This document shows positions 25,135 to 33,088 of a DNA stretch of 64,000 bases, one piece after another. Source of the stretch: JAFMIT01 sp044341215 (lineage in GTDB: Bacteria; Actinomycetota; Actinomycetes; S36-B12; UBA5976); assembly GCA_044341215.1 (NCBI GenBank), contig JBIISC010000003.1:1-64000 (forward strand), in the 5' to 3' direction. The notes below the pieces were generated by a model, which made no database searches, was not told the DNA's origin, and saw only the letters and a list, made by a program, of their open reading frames with translations. Position numbers and translations under genes: made by a program. The first letter of the stretch is position 1; each line of letters opens with the position of its first letter.

Positions 25135-26100
25135 GTGGATAGAAACTTCTGTTGCAGCGTCTTGACCATAAGTGTTGGTAAACCGTTTTAGGAATTTCTC
25201 TTGAGCTATGTCATATTCTTGGGTGCCAACAGTTTCAATTACATAAGTAGCTAGTAAAGATCCAACTTGGGCGGCTCTTTCAAGCGAGATTCCCCATGCT
25301 AATCCAGATAAAAAGCCTGCGCGGAAAGCGTCACCTACACCAGTTGGATCAGCTTTAACCTCTTCAGGCGGAACCGAGACGTGGATAGTTTCACCATCAC
25401 GCTGAGAGACCTGGCATCCTTTTGACCCGAGAGTCGTTACCCGAATTTGCACGCGCTTTGAGATTTCGGCATCAGACCAGCCAGTTTTTTGTTCAATTAG
25501 GGCTGACTCATACTCGTTTGTAATGAGAATATATGCGCCATCAATCAAATCTCTAATGGCGTCACCTTCCATCGATGCTAATTGCTGAGAAGGGTCTGCC
25601 ACAAATGGGAGTTTGCGGAATTTGCATTCATCTGTGTGACGCAACATTGCTTCAGGATCATTAGGGCCGATTAAAACTAAGTCCAGTCCTTTGACTCGAT
25701 CATTAATTGGTCCCAGTTCTATTTCTCGCGCTTGCGACATAGCACCAGGATAAAAGGAAGCCAACTGGTTTTGATCATCATCGGTAGTGCAGATAAATCG
25801 CGCAGTATGCAAAGTCTCGGATACAAAAACTGAGGACGTATCCACATTATGTCGCTCTAGCCATGAACGGTAATCGGAAAAATCTGGTCCAACAGCGCCA
25901 ACCAGTATTGGTCTTAGGCCTAGCACTCCCATTCCAAAAGCAATGTTTGGTGCTACCCCACCGCGACGAATCTCTAAATCATCGACAAGAAAAGAAAGCG
26001 AAATTCGATCAAGCTTGTCGGCCACGATGGAATCAGAAAATTTGCCGCGAAAACGCATCAGGTGATCAGTTGCAATCGAACCTGTTATCGCGATTTTCAT
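25117..26100 (-). CDS. PfkB-family carbohydrate/nucleoside kinase (AdoK-like)
   Basis: A 327 aa ribokinase-fold kinase: N-terminal GSIATDHLMRF, the Gly pair region GGVAPNIAFGM, and the C-terminal catalytic DPTGVGDAFRAGFLSG with the base Asp. The genomic position next to ctaC and the A-type carrier is that of M. tuberculosis adoK (adenosine kinase), so adenosine is a reasonable substrate guess, although fructose or ribose kinases share the motifs. GGAGG lies just upstream of the ATG. It may be the distal gene after the carrier gene, but a terminator separates them. Confidence 0.85.
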   Translation of the reverse strand: MKIAITGSIATDHLMRFRGKFSDSIVADKLDRISLSFLVDDLEIRRGGVAPNIAFGMGVLGLRPILVGAVGPDFSDYRSWLERHNVDTSSVFVSETLHTARFICTTDDDQNQLASFYPGAMSQAREIELGPINDRVKGLDLVLIGPNDPEAMLRHTDECKFRKLPFVADPSQQLASMEGDAIRDLIDGAYILITNEYESALIEQKTGWSDAEISKRVQIRVTTLGSKGCQVSQRDGETIHVSVPPEEVKADPTGVGDAFRAGFLSGLAWGISLERAAQVGSLLATYVIETVGTQEYDIAQEKFLKRFTNTYGQDAATEVSIHLKCLR

Positions 26101-26124
26101 TTATCCTCCATACCAATTCTGCCC

Positions 26125-26158
26125 AAACAAAAAGCGCGCCAGTTGTCTGACGCGCTCT
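26125..26158 (-). terminator. Rho-independent terminator after the A-type Fe-S carrier gene
   Basis: On the minus strand AGCGCG (26151-26156) pairs with CGCGCT (26133-26138), with an inner CAG/CTG and a 4-base loop, followed by TTTTTG. It begins 12 bases after the carrier gene stop. Confidence 0.8.
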
Positions 26159-26170
26159 TATGTTAAAAAT

Positions 26171-26539
26171 TTAACAGAATGACTTTCCACAGCCACAGCC
26201 ACCAGCTGCAAGTGGGTTTTCAATCTTGAAACCTGATTCGCTTAAAGAATCAACGTAATCAATGACAGCGCCATCAATGTATTCAGCACTACTGCGATCA
26301 ACAATAACTTTTACGCCGTGAAACTCTTTGACGATGTCGCCATCCAATGAGTTGTTGTCGAAGAACAGGTCATATTGGAAGCCTGCGCATCCACCTGGCT
26401 TAACTGCCACACGAAGGGCCAATCCAGCTTCGCCTTCAGCGTCTATCAAGGACTTTACTTTTGAAGCTGCTGTTTCGGTCAAAACTAAACCAGTCGAGGT
26501 GCCAAGAGTCGGCATGGTTTCGATTTTTGTTGCATCCAT
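26171..26539 (-). CDS. erpA: A-type iron-sulfur cluster carrier (ErpA/IscA family)
   Basis: A 122 aa HesB/IscA-fold protein with the three cluster cysteines: one in KPGGCAGFQYDL and two in the C-terminal CGCGKSFC. It hands Fe-S clusters to target enzymes. GAGGAGA precedes the ATG. nadA nearby encodes a 4Fe-4S enzyme and LipA further on needs two clusters, so clients are close. The homologous M. tuberculosis gene lies next to glycerate kinase as here. Confidence 0.92.
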   Translation of the reverse strand: MDATKIETMPTLGTSTGLVLTETAASKVKSLIDAEGEAGLALRVAVKPGGCAGFQYDLFFDNNSLDGDIVKEFHGVKVIVDRSSAEYIDGAVIDYVDSLSESGFKIENPLAAGGCGCGKSFC

Positions 26540-26588
26540 TTTCTCTCCTCAGGTGCTTTACAGGTAAAGGGTAACCTAAGCGCAGGAT

Positions 26589-27716
26589 TTAGCGATTCCA
26601 AGTGCGAGCGACCCGCGCACTTAATCTTTTTAACGTGCCCGAAGGGTCCTCAAATGACTCTGCCAGGCTGCTGAAGTCAGCCATACTGAAAGCCCCTGAG
26701 ACTCCTATGGTCTGCCAATCTCGCCGGCCAATCTCCACTTGCCCTGCCATAACCACTGTTGCCTTACCCAAGCTCATTGCAGTTCTTGAAATCCCAGTTA
26801 CGGCCTTTCCATCGAGGCTTTGCCAATCAAATTTACCTTCACCAGTAATTACTAAGTCTGCTTGTTCAATGGCCTTCTTGAGGCCCAAAATGCTAATTAT
26901 GCGTTCGATGCCAGCCGATCGAACAGCGCCAATTCGAATCAATGCGAATCCAAGTCCACCAGCCGCTCCCGCTCCTAAAGCGACAGCAGGATTTTTCCCA
27001 TCTTTTCGCTTGCCAATTAATTGTGCAAAATGTGTCAAACTGTCTTCTATTTCTTGGATCTGTTTTTCAGTTGCACCTTTTTGCAGACTAAAGACCTTTG
27101 CTGCTCCTCGTGCTCCCAGAAAAGGATTCTCTACATCTGTTAAAACTTCTATTGTGATGTTCGAAAGCAGATCTTCGACTCGTGACAAATCAATTCGCGA
27201 AATGTTCAGCAATTCAATTGTGCCCTTTTCTAGTGCATCAATTTCGATTCCTTGCGAATCGAATGCAATTGCTCCAAGAGCTGCCAAAGCGCCAGCTCCA
27301 CCATCGCTAGTTGCAGTGCCACCTAGGCCGATAACGATTTTGGTTATACCTTTTTCGATTGCAGCTTTGATTAACTCACCCACGCCATACGAACTCACAA
27401 CTTGAGCGGTTTGGGACGATGACTGAATCAAGTGAAGACCAATCGGTTGTGCAACTTCAATGTATGCGGTCTGTTGATCAAACGCGTACTCAACTGGAAT
27501 CACTTGACCCAGCATTCCCCTCACCACAACCGGTTCGGTTTTTAAACTTAAGGCGCAAGATATTGAATCTAGGAACCCAAAGCCACCGTCTGATATCGGA
27601 ATTAGCGTCACTTGGGTCTCAGGGGCAAAGTCTTGCCAACCTTGGGCAATAGCTGAAGCGGCCTCAGACGCACTCAAAGTCCCGGCAAACTTGTCTGGGC
27701 ACACCACAATTCGCAT
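26589..27716 (-). CDS. glxK: Glycerate kinase (GK1 family)
   Basis: Phosphorylates D-glycerate to 2- or 3-phosphoglycerate. N-terminal RIVVCPDKFAGTLSA and the later GLGGTATSDGGAGAL, GAAGGLGFAL and VITGEGKFDWQSL are the family landmarks. I begin at ATG 27714-27716 because MRIVVCPDKF is the family start and TAATCT lies 7 bases upstream; a frame from 27800 would add 28 residues overlapping the divergent nadA. Length 375 aa. It suggests use of glyoxylate- or hydroxypyruvate-derived glycerate. Confidence 0.92.
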   Translation of the reverse strand: MRIVVCPDKFAGTLSASEAASAIAQGWQDFAPETQVTLIPISDGGFGFLDSISCALSLKTEPVVVRGMLGQVIPVEYAFDQQTAYIEVAQPIGLHLIQSSSQTAQVVSSYGVGELIKAAIEKGITKIVIGLGGTATSDGGAGALAALGAIAFDSQGIEIDALEKGTIELLNISRIDLSRVEDLLSNITIEVLTDVENPFLGARGAAKVFSLQKGATEKQIQEIEDSLTHFAQLIGKRKDGKNPAVALGAGAAGGLGFALIRIGAVRSAGIERIISILGLKKAIEQADLVITGEGKFDWQSLDGKAVTGISRTAMSLGKATVVMAGQVEIGRRDWQTIGVSGAFSMADFSSLAESFEDPSGTLKRLSARVARTWNR

Positions 27717-27723
27717 AGGCAAA

Positions 27724-27729
27724 AGATTA
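27724..27729 (-). promoter_or_regulatory. -10 box of leaderless glycerate kinase promoter
   Basis: TAATCT on the minus strand with 7 bases to ATG 27714-27716. Confidence 0.5.
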
Positions 27730-27757
27730 AGCCATGCATTCGTGAGAGAATTAGCCC

Positions 27758-28948
27758 GTGAGCACAAATTTTGTTGAGCCAAGCAATACTCCGCTTTCAC
27801 TGTTACTTCGCGGCAAAGATACTGACATGCTCAGCGAGCGCGGAGTTTCTTGCCCTGGCGAAATGCCAGCTGCCAGTGACGTGGACCTAGTTGCGCGCGC
27901 CACCGCTGCAAAAGCCAAACTCGGAAAGCGAGTTTTCATACTTGGCCACCATTACCAACGCGATGAAGTAATTCAGTTTGCAGATGTAACAGGCGATTCC
28001 TTCAAACTTGCGCAAAAAGCTGCTGATTCACCAGAATCTGAATTCATTATTTTTTGTGGAGTTCATTTCATGGCTGAAAGCGCCGACATTCTTACTTCTG
28101 ATAAACAAAAAGTTTTGTTACCGGATCTTCAAGCTGGATGTTCTATGGCAGATATGGCAAGTGAAAGCCAAGTTGATGCTGCATGGGCAGAATTTGAAAA
28201 ACTTGGAATTGCAAATGACATCATTCCTATCACCTATATGAATTCAACTGCTGCAATCAAAGCCTTCACAGGCCGCAATGGTGGAACTATTTGCACATCC
28301 TCAAACGCTGCTCGAGCGATGGAATGGGCATTCGCTCAAAAAACAAAAGTATTCTTTTTGCCAGACCAGCACCTTGGTCGCAACACCGCCGTTTTGGAAT
28401 TAGGTCTTTCACTTGAAGATTGTGTGGTTTGGGACCAAACCAAGCCATTAGGTGGACAAACACCGCAATCATTGCAAGCCGCGAAGGTAATTCTATGGAA
28501 AGGCCACTGCTCAGTCCATGGAAGATTCACTGCCCAAAACGTTATTGATGTTAGAAAAGAAATTCCTGATGTAAATGTTCTAGTCCATCCTGAATGCAAG
28601 TACGAAGTAGTTTTACAAGCGGATTACGTTGGCTCCACAGAGAAAATAATCCAATTACTGCAAAATGCACCAACTGGTTCGAAGTGGGCAATCGGAACAG
28701 AATTAAATTTGGTTCGTCGACTTGCGCAAAAATTCCCTGACAAACACATAACCTACTTAGACAAAACTATTTGTTATTGCTCAACCATGAATCGAATTGA
28801 CCTGCCGCACGTGGTCTGGATTCTCGAAGCAATTGCCGACAATCGGATTCACAACGTAATAAGCGTCGATAAGAAAGTCGCAAGTGATGCCAAAATTGCA
28901 CTTGATCGCATGCTTGCCTTACCTGCCACCAACGCACCACTCGACTAA
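27758..28948 (+). CDS. nadA: Quinolinate synthase NadA
   Basis: Condenses iminoaspartate and dihydroxyacetone phosphate to quinolinate in de novo NAD synthesis, using a 4Fe-4S cluster. Cluster Cys residues are in LQAGCSMADMA, VHPECKYEV and TICYCSTMNRI. FILGHHYQRDEVIQFADVTGDS is the typical N-terminal substrate loop. At 396 aa it is the longer actinobacterial form with a leading extension of about 50 residues. The start is GTG; a weak GAGAAT hexamer lies 6 bases upstream. nadB and nadC are not in the window. It sits near the Fe-S carrier gene. Confidence 0.95.
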   Translation: MSTNFVEPSNTPLSLLLRGKDTDMLSERGVSCPGEMPAASDVDLVARATAAKAKLGKRVFILGHHYQRDEVIQFADVTGDSFKLAQKAADSPESEFIIFCGVHFMAESADILTSDKQKVLLPDLQAGCSMADMASESQVDAAWAEFEKLGIANDIIPITYMNSTAAIKAFTGRNGGTICTSSNAARAMEWAFAQKTKVFFLPDQHLGRNTAVLELGLSLEDCVVWDQTKPLGGQTPQSLQAAKVILWKGHCSVHGRFTAQNVIDVRKEIPDVNVLVHPECKYEVVLQADYVGSTEKIIQLLQNAPTGSKWAIGTELNLVRRLAQKFPDKHITYLDKTICYCSTMNRIDLPHVVWILEAIADNRIHNVISVDKKVASDAKIALDRMLALPATNAPLD

Positions 28949-28955
28949 CTGAAGT

Positions 28956-28961
28956 TAGGCT
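28956..28961 (+). promoter_or_regulatory. -10 box of leaderless DUF3043 gene promoter
   Basis: TAGGCT, then TAACCA, then ATG 28968: spacing 6. Confidence 0.55.
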
Positions 28962-28967
28962 TAACCA

Positions 28968-29543
28968 ATGACCAATAATGATTCCAAGGGCAAAGCGACT
29001 CGAAGTCGCAAAGAAGCTGAAGCTGCACGAAAGCAATCAATCACAATTCCTAAAGATAAAAAACGTGCACGAGCAGCAATGCGGTCTCGAGAAGTTGATT
29101 CACGAATTCTGACTCGCAAAGCGCTATACACGCTAGATGAGAAAAATTTGCCTGCCAGAGATCGCGGACCAGTCAGGGCCTTTATCCGTAAATATGCTGA
29201 TTCGCGGTTGACACTTGCTGAAATTTTCATGCCAATCACCTTTATATCCGTCGTGCTAACCATGGCCTACCCTGTAGCTGATGCAAATAACAACGAGATA
29301 ATTGGTTTCTTCAATTTGTTTTTCCTTCTCATGATGTTTGCACTTTTTATTGATATTGCATCTTTTGGATTTCTCCTAAATCGTGCCCTAAAGAAACAAT
29401 TCGAAAAAGCAGAGCGCAAAGGTTCAATGTTCTACGGGATTAGTCGCAGTCTCACCCTTAGGGTCATGCGCTTGCCGAAACCAAATGTGAAAATTGGTGG
29501 CGCGCCACGCGAGATCAAGCTCCCCAAGGCGCTTAGAGACTAA
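28968..29543 (+). CDS. DUF3043 family membrane protein
   Basis: A 191 aa protein: a highly basic, Lys/Arg-rich N-terminal half (TRSRKEAEAARKQ, later RDRGPVRAFIRKYADSR), two membrane helices (about 83-105 and 115-140) and a basic C-terminal tail. This is the layout of the actinobacterial DUF3043 family. The conserved RDRGP-VRxFIRxYVDxR-like patch sits just before the first helix. Function unknown. Its stop is followed directly by the promoter of the cobalamin riboswitch operon. Confidence 0.82.
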   Translation: MTNNDSKGKATRSRKEAEAARKQSITIPKDKKRARAAMRSREVDSRILTRKALYTLDEKNLPARDRGPVRAFIRKYADSRLTLAEIFMPITFISVVLTMAYPVADANNNEIIGFFNLFFLLMMFALFIDIASFGFLLNRALKKQFEKAERKGSMFYGISRSLTLRVMRLPKPNVKIGGAPREIKLPKALRD

Positions 29544-29553
29544 CTCTCTGAGT

Positions 29554-29559
29554 TACTAT
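29554..29559 (+). promoter_or_regulatory. -10 box of the riboswitch operon promoter
   Basis: TACTAT, 11 bases after the DUF3043 stop, would start transcription around 29566, just ahead of the cobalamin aptamer. Confidence 0.45.
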
Positions 29560-29576
29560 TGGAGAACAACTAAATA

Positions 29577-29720
29577 AAGGTTCTCGAAATTCAGGGGAAG
29601 TCGGTCAAACTCCGACGCTGACCCGCAACCGTAGGTTTGCTAGCGCAAACGAGTCGGAGCACCTGACGGGAACAAACACCAAAATCGTCGTGGTCTACGT
29701 AGGTGGCATCAGGTGCCCTC
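29577..29720 (+). ncRNA. Cobalamin (B12) riboswitch aptamer
   Basis: The leader carries the conserved cobalamin aptamer core: GGGGAAGTCGGTCAAACTCC, then GACGCTGACCCGCAACCGT, a variable GTTTGCTAGCGCAAAC hairpin, then GAGTCGGAGCACCTG. It matches the established order of the class (GGGAA..GGT, GCTGACxCGCAACxGT, GAGTCxGA). GCACCTGA (29659-29666) can pair perfectly with TCAGGTGC (29709-29716), which touches the 5' arm of the terminator and may be part of the switch. High B12 is expected to lower expression of the downstream genes. Confidence 0.93.
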
Positions 29721-29757
29721 TGTACATCCCAATTGGTATGCAGAGGGTTTTTCTTTT
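29716..29757 (+). terminator. Intrinsic terminator of the B12 riboswitch
   Basis: CCCTCTG (29716-29722) pairs with CAGAGGG (29741-29747), followed by TTTTTCTTTT. It lies between aptamer and first gene, so it is probably the expression platform (transcriptional attenuation). Confidence 0.85.
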
Positions 29758-29791
29758 GACGCATTCGTTGACTCTAATTAAAGAGGTCAAA

Positions 29792-30454
29792 ATGAAGAAG
29801 TATTTAATATCAATTGCAGCATTCCTTTTTGCATTCATCCCTGTCAGCTCTGCTAATGCAGAAAGCGCATGGAGATACTGGAGTTATTGGCAAATCAACG
29901 GTGGCGTTTGGGAAATGGCAATGACTGGCGCTGCTGATGTAAAAGCAGAAGACGGTCAAGTCCAAGGGTGGCGCTACATAACTGCCGGCATCGACATCTC
30001 TGAAGAATTCGCGCCACGGACAAAAGAGACCTTCGAGAGCATCTGCGCTGACGTTGAAGCTAAGGATGGAATAGCTCGAATTGCACTGGTAGTTGATTTT
30101 GGCGACGCCTCAGATTATTCAAATCAATCAGATGCTGACTCAGTCCCATCAACAAAAACTGCTTGTGTTGAGATCAATGCCGGAGATCCTTCATCTTTGA
30201 TATTAAGTAGCGCATTCGAAACCCGTGAAGAAAGCGGAATGGTTTGCGGCGTAGTTAACTTGCCATCATCTGGTTGTGGCGAAGAAGTAGATATTTCATC
30301 TGTTACCACCAAAGAACTTCTAACTACTTCAGTTGAAGATGAGAATGTTGCTCCGCTTAACTTCTACGAAAATTCCAGTTTTCAACTTCTCATCGCAGGG
30401 GCTTTTGTTATTGGCTTGTTAGCCCTTGTGTTGAAGAAAAAGCAAAGCAAATAA
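29792..30454 (+). CDS. Secreted, C-terminally anchored Trp-rich protein (SCO2322-like), B12-regulated
   Basis: A 220 aa protein with a clear Sec signal peptide (MKKYLISIAAFLFAFIPV, cleavage after ANA), a Trp/Tyr-rich N-terminal segment (SAWRYWSYWQINGGVWEMAM, later QGWRYIT), four cysteines in the mature part that could form two disulfides, and a C-terminal helix ending in KKKQSK, so the mature domain faces outward. I choose ATG 29792 because AAAGAGG precedes it and the signal peptide starts there. It is the first gene after the B12 riboswitch terminator and directly precedes the ECF T subunit. It looks like the family called SCO2322 in Streptomyces (from memory). A role in capturing corrinoid is my inference. 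Confidence 0.8.
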   Translation: MKKYLISIAAFLFAFIPVSSANAESAWRYWSYWQINGGVWEMAMTGAADVKAEDGQVQGWRYITAGIDISEEFAPRTKETFESICADVEAKDGIARIALVVDFGDASDYSNQSDADSVPSTKTACVEINAGDPSSLILSSAFETREESGMVCGVVNLPSSGCGEEVDISSVTTKELLTTSVEDENVAPLNFYENSSFQLLIAGAFVIGLLALVLKKKQSK

Positions 30455-30458
30455 TCAA

Positions 30459-31481
30459 ATGGCAGCCCAGACTCTCCCTTATCACGCCTCGACCTGGTGG
30501 TTGTGGTCTGTCTGCGCTGCCATTTCAATTTCACTCCAGGCAAATTTGCTAGTCGTTATATTGATTATCGCGGTTTCCATTTGGATTGCAAGAACTCTCA
30601 TTGTTGATTCAAAAAGCTGGAAATCATTTTTAGTCATGACCAAAATCGCATTTTTTATTTTCACCACACGAGTGCTTCTGCAAATAGTTTTGGGAGTACC
30701 TGTCGGAAATGAAATCATTTTGCGATTGCCACAGATAAATCTTCCAGATTGGATAAGTGGACTACGCATTGGCGGAATAGTCACTTTAGAAAGTTTGAGT
30801 GCATCTTTAAACGACAGCTTGCGCCTATCTGGACTAATCATCGTGATTGCAACCGCAGTTTCACTCACCACAACTAGCCGGGTCATCCAGCAATTACCGG
30901 TTGCATTCCACGAGCTAGGAATGGTAATCATTATCGCCTTCACATTCTTGCCACATTTGTTCGCCGATGTTCAGAGAATTCGACAAGCAAGCAGATGGAG
31001 AGGTCAAGACACAGGGAGGATTCGATCTATCTCCCATAATTTGGTAAGTATCTGCGAATCCGCTCTCGAGCGAAGTGTTCGCCTAGCAGCCGCATTGACC
31101 GTCCGGGGATACGGCAATGCAACTTCGAATCAAAATTGGCGTCGACCAATCTATTTGGGTCTTTCCCTTCTCACTTTTGAAGTTTTACGTTTACTGGTTT
31201 CGCAACCAACATATTTGGATGCTTTAGTTCTACTGTCAGTCGCCACGTTGATTGCAGTTGGAGTCCATAGGGCGGGTAAATCTGCAACTCGGACTAAGTT
31301 TCGAACGGAATCTTGGCATTCTGATGACTTCAAAGTTATAGCGACTTCCATAACTATTCTTGTTCTTTCTGCTTTTCCCCAATCCAGCATGCAATTAATT
31401 ACCAGTCTCGCACTTGTCACTTTTGCGTTATATATACGTTCTGCCAAGTCAACTAAATCTCAGGTATTGGTGACGGCATGA
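30459..31481 (+). CDS. ecfT: ECF transporter transmembrane (T) component, CbiQ family
   Basis: A 340 aa membrane protein with about six to eight helices. Two coupling motifs of the T component are visible: QASRWRGQDTG and AAALTVRGYGN (the Ala-Arg-Gly motifs that dock on the ATPases). It is the membrane scaffold of an energy-coupling-factor vitamin importer. It starts 4 bases after the Trp-rich gene and overlaps the ATPase gene (ATGA). The C-terminal third has additional helices beyond the classical CbiQ core. Confidence 0.9.
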   Translation: MAAQTLPYHASTWWLWSVCAAISISLQANLLVVILIIAVSIWIARTLIVDSKSWKSFLVMTKIAFFIFTTRVLLQIVLGVPVGNEIILRLPQINLPDWISGLRIGGIVTLESLSASLNDSLRLSGLIIVIATAVSLTTTSRVIQQLPVAFHELGMVIIIAFTFLPHLFADVQRIRQASRWRGQDTGRIRSISHNLVSICESALERSVRLAAALTVRGYGNATSNQNWRRPIYLGLSLLTFEVLRLLVSQPTYLDALVLLSVATLIAVGVHRAGKSATRTKFRTESWHSDDFKVIATSITILVLSAFPQSSMQLITSLALVTFALYIRSAKSTKSQVLVTA

Positions 31482-33088
31482 TTAATTTGGAAAATATCTC
31501 ATTCGAATATCAGAACAAACCTGTACATCAGAATTTGAATTTACAGATACGTGAAGGTCAATTAGTTCTGATTGTCGGGCCAACTGGGTGCGGCAAGAGC
31601 ACTCTTATCGGAATCATCAACGGTCTGGTCCCGCACTTCACTGGCGGATCTCTTTCTGGAGCTATAAGCATTGATGGTATTTATTCACATGATGCAAGCC
31701 CACAAGAATGGTCCTATTTGGTTGCAACTGTAAGTCAAAATCCAGATGACACTTTTGTCGCGCAAAATGTTGAGGATGAAATTGTTTTTGGAATGGAAAC
31801 TCACGGCTTTGAACCAAGCCAAATGCGCCAACGACTTGAAGAAGTTATTGATTTGCTTGGCTTACAAAATCTTCGAAATCGTGAACTTGCAACATTGAGT
31901 GGTGGCGAAAAGCAACGGGTTGCAATCGCATCGGCACTGACTCTTGAACCTAAAGTGCTTTTGCTGGACGAACCTACAAGCGCATTGGATCCAGTTGCTG
32001 CTGATGAAATTTTAAGTGTGTTGCATCGATTGGTTCAAGATTTAGGAATTACCGTCCTCATCTCTGAGCACCGGATCGAAAGAATATTGCAACATGCTGA
32101 TTCTGTTCTAGTCCTAAACCAAGATGAAGCACCGAAGCTGCTAACTCCAAGCGAAAGTGTCTTTCACCTGCAACATAAACCTGCAATTACACAACTAGCA
32201 GAACTCGCAGGGATTTCTCAATCTCCACTAACAGTAAGTGAATTACGAAAATCCATTGAACCATTACGCCAAATGTTGGCTGGGAAAACACCACCGTTGC
32301 GTTTAATCCAAAACCAAGACATCGCACCCACTTTGCTTGCTGAATCAATTAGTTTGCAAAAAGAAGACAAAGAAATTCTTCACGATATTTCTTTTGATTG
32401 CGCTCAAGGCACGATCACAGCGTTAATGGGAAGGAATGGCTCAGGCAAAACAACTCTGCTTCACACTTTGATGGGTGACAATGTCCCAACAACAGGTTCG
32501 GTCGAAATTACTGAACAAAACCCTGCAATACTTGTTGGTCAAGAATTATTAAAAGTTGTCAGCATCATCCCGCAGAACCCAAGTGACCTCTTTTTGTGTG
32601 ACCGAGTGGCAGATGAATGCAAACTATCAGACAAACTTCGTCACACAGCACTTGGAGCAACCCGCTCATTGTTGGCACTTATTTCCCCACATGTTGAAGA
32701 CAACCAACATCCTCGTGATTTGTCAGAAGGCCAACGACTTGGTTTGGCACTAGCAATCACATTGGCCGCCAATCCCAAGATGCTGTTACTTGATGAACCA
32801 ACCCGAGGCCTCGACTCACATGGTAAAGCCGAGTTGGTGGTTTTACTAAAGAAATGCGTTGCAGCTGGTCAAACTGTAATTCTCGCTACACACGATGTTG
32901 AACTTGTGGCTGAAATTGCTAATCAAGTAATTGTCCTAAGCGATGGATCTATAGTCGCAAATGGTCCGACCAGCGAAATACTTACAAATTCGAATGCGTT
33001 TAGTTCAATCACAGCTCGCGCACTTGCTCCAGCTGGCTGGCTCTCAGTTAACGATGTCCGATCTGCGTTGGAAAGAAGTAGTTCGTGA
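31478..33088 (+). CDS. ecfA: ECF transporter ATPase, two fused ABC domains
   Basis: A 536 aa protein holding both ATPases of an ECF importer in one chain. Domain 1: Walker A GPTGCGKST, Q-loop SQNPDD, signature LSGGEKQRVA, Walker B LLLDEPTSALDP. Domain 2 (from about residue 290): Walker A GRNGSGKTT, QNPSDLF, altered signature LSEGQRLGLA, Walker B LLLDEPTRGLDS. The second signature deviates from LSGGQ, suggesting asymmetric ATP sites. It overlaps the T gene and the S gene by 4 bases each. Fused A-A' proteins are common in actinobacterial ECF systems. Confidence 0.93.
   Translation: MINLENISFEYQNKPVHQNLNLQIREGQLVLIVGPTGCGKSTLIGIINGLVPHFTGGSLSGAISIDGIYSHDASPQEWSYLVATVSQNPDDTFVAQNVEDEIVFGMETHGFEPSQMRQRLEEVIDLLGLQNLRNRELATLSGGEKQRVAIASALTLEPKVLLLDEPTSALDPVAADEILSVLHRLVQDLGITVLISEHRIERILQHADSVLVLNQDEAPKLLTPSESVFHLQHKPAITQLAELAGISQSPLTVSELRKSIEPLRQMLAGKTPPLRLIQNQDIAPTLLAESISLQKEDKEILHDISFDCAQGTITALMGRNGSGKTTLLHTLMGDNVPTTGSVEITEQNPAILVGQELLKVVSIIPQNPSDLFLCDRVADECKLSDKLRHTALGATRSLLALISPHVEDNQHPRDLSEGQRLGLALAITLAANPKMLLLDEPTRGLDSHGKAELVVLLKKCVAAGQTVILATHDVELVAEIANQVIVLSDGSIVANGPTSEILTNSNAFSSITARALAPAGWLSVNDVRSALERSSS

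Noticed and set aside
26602..27405. Open frame of 267 aa on the plus strand
   Set aside because: Antisense to glycerate kinase, which has clear family motifs; the translated product has no recognisable motif.
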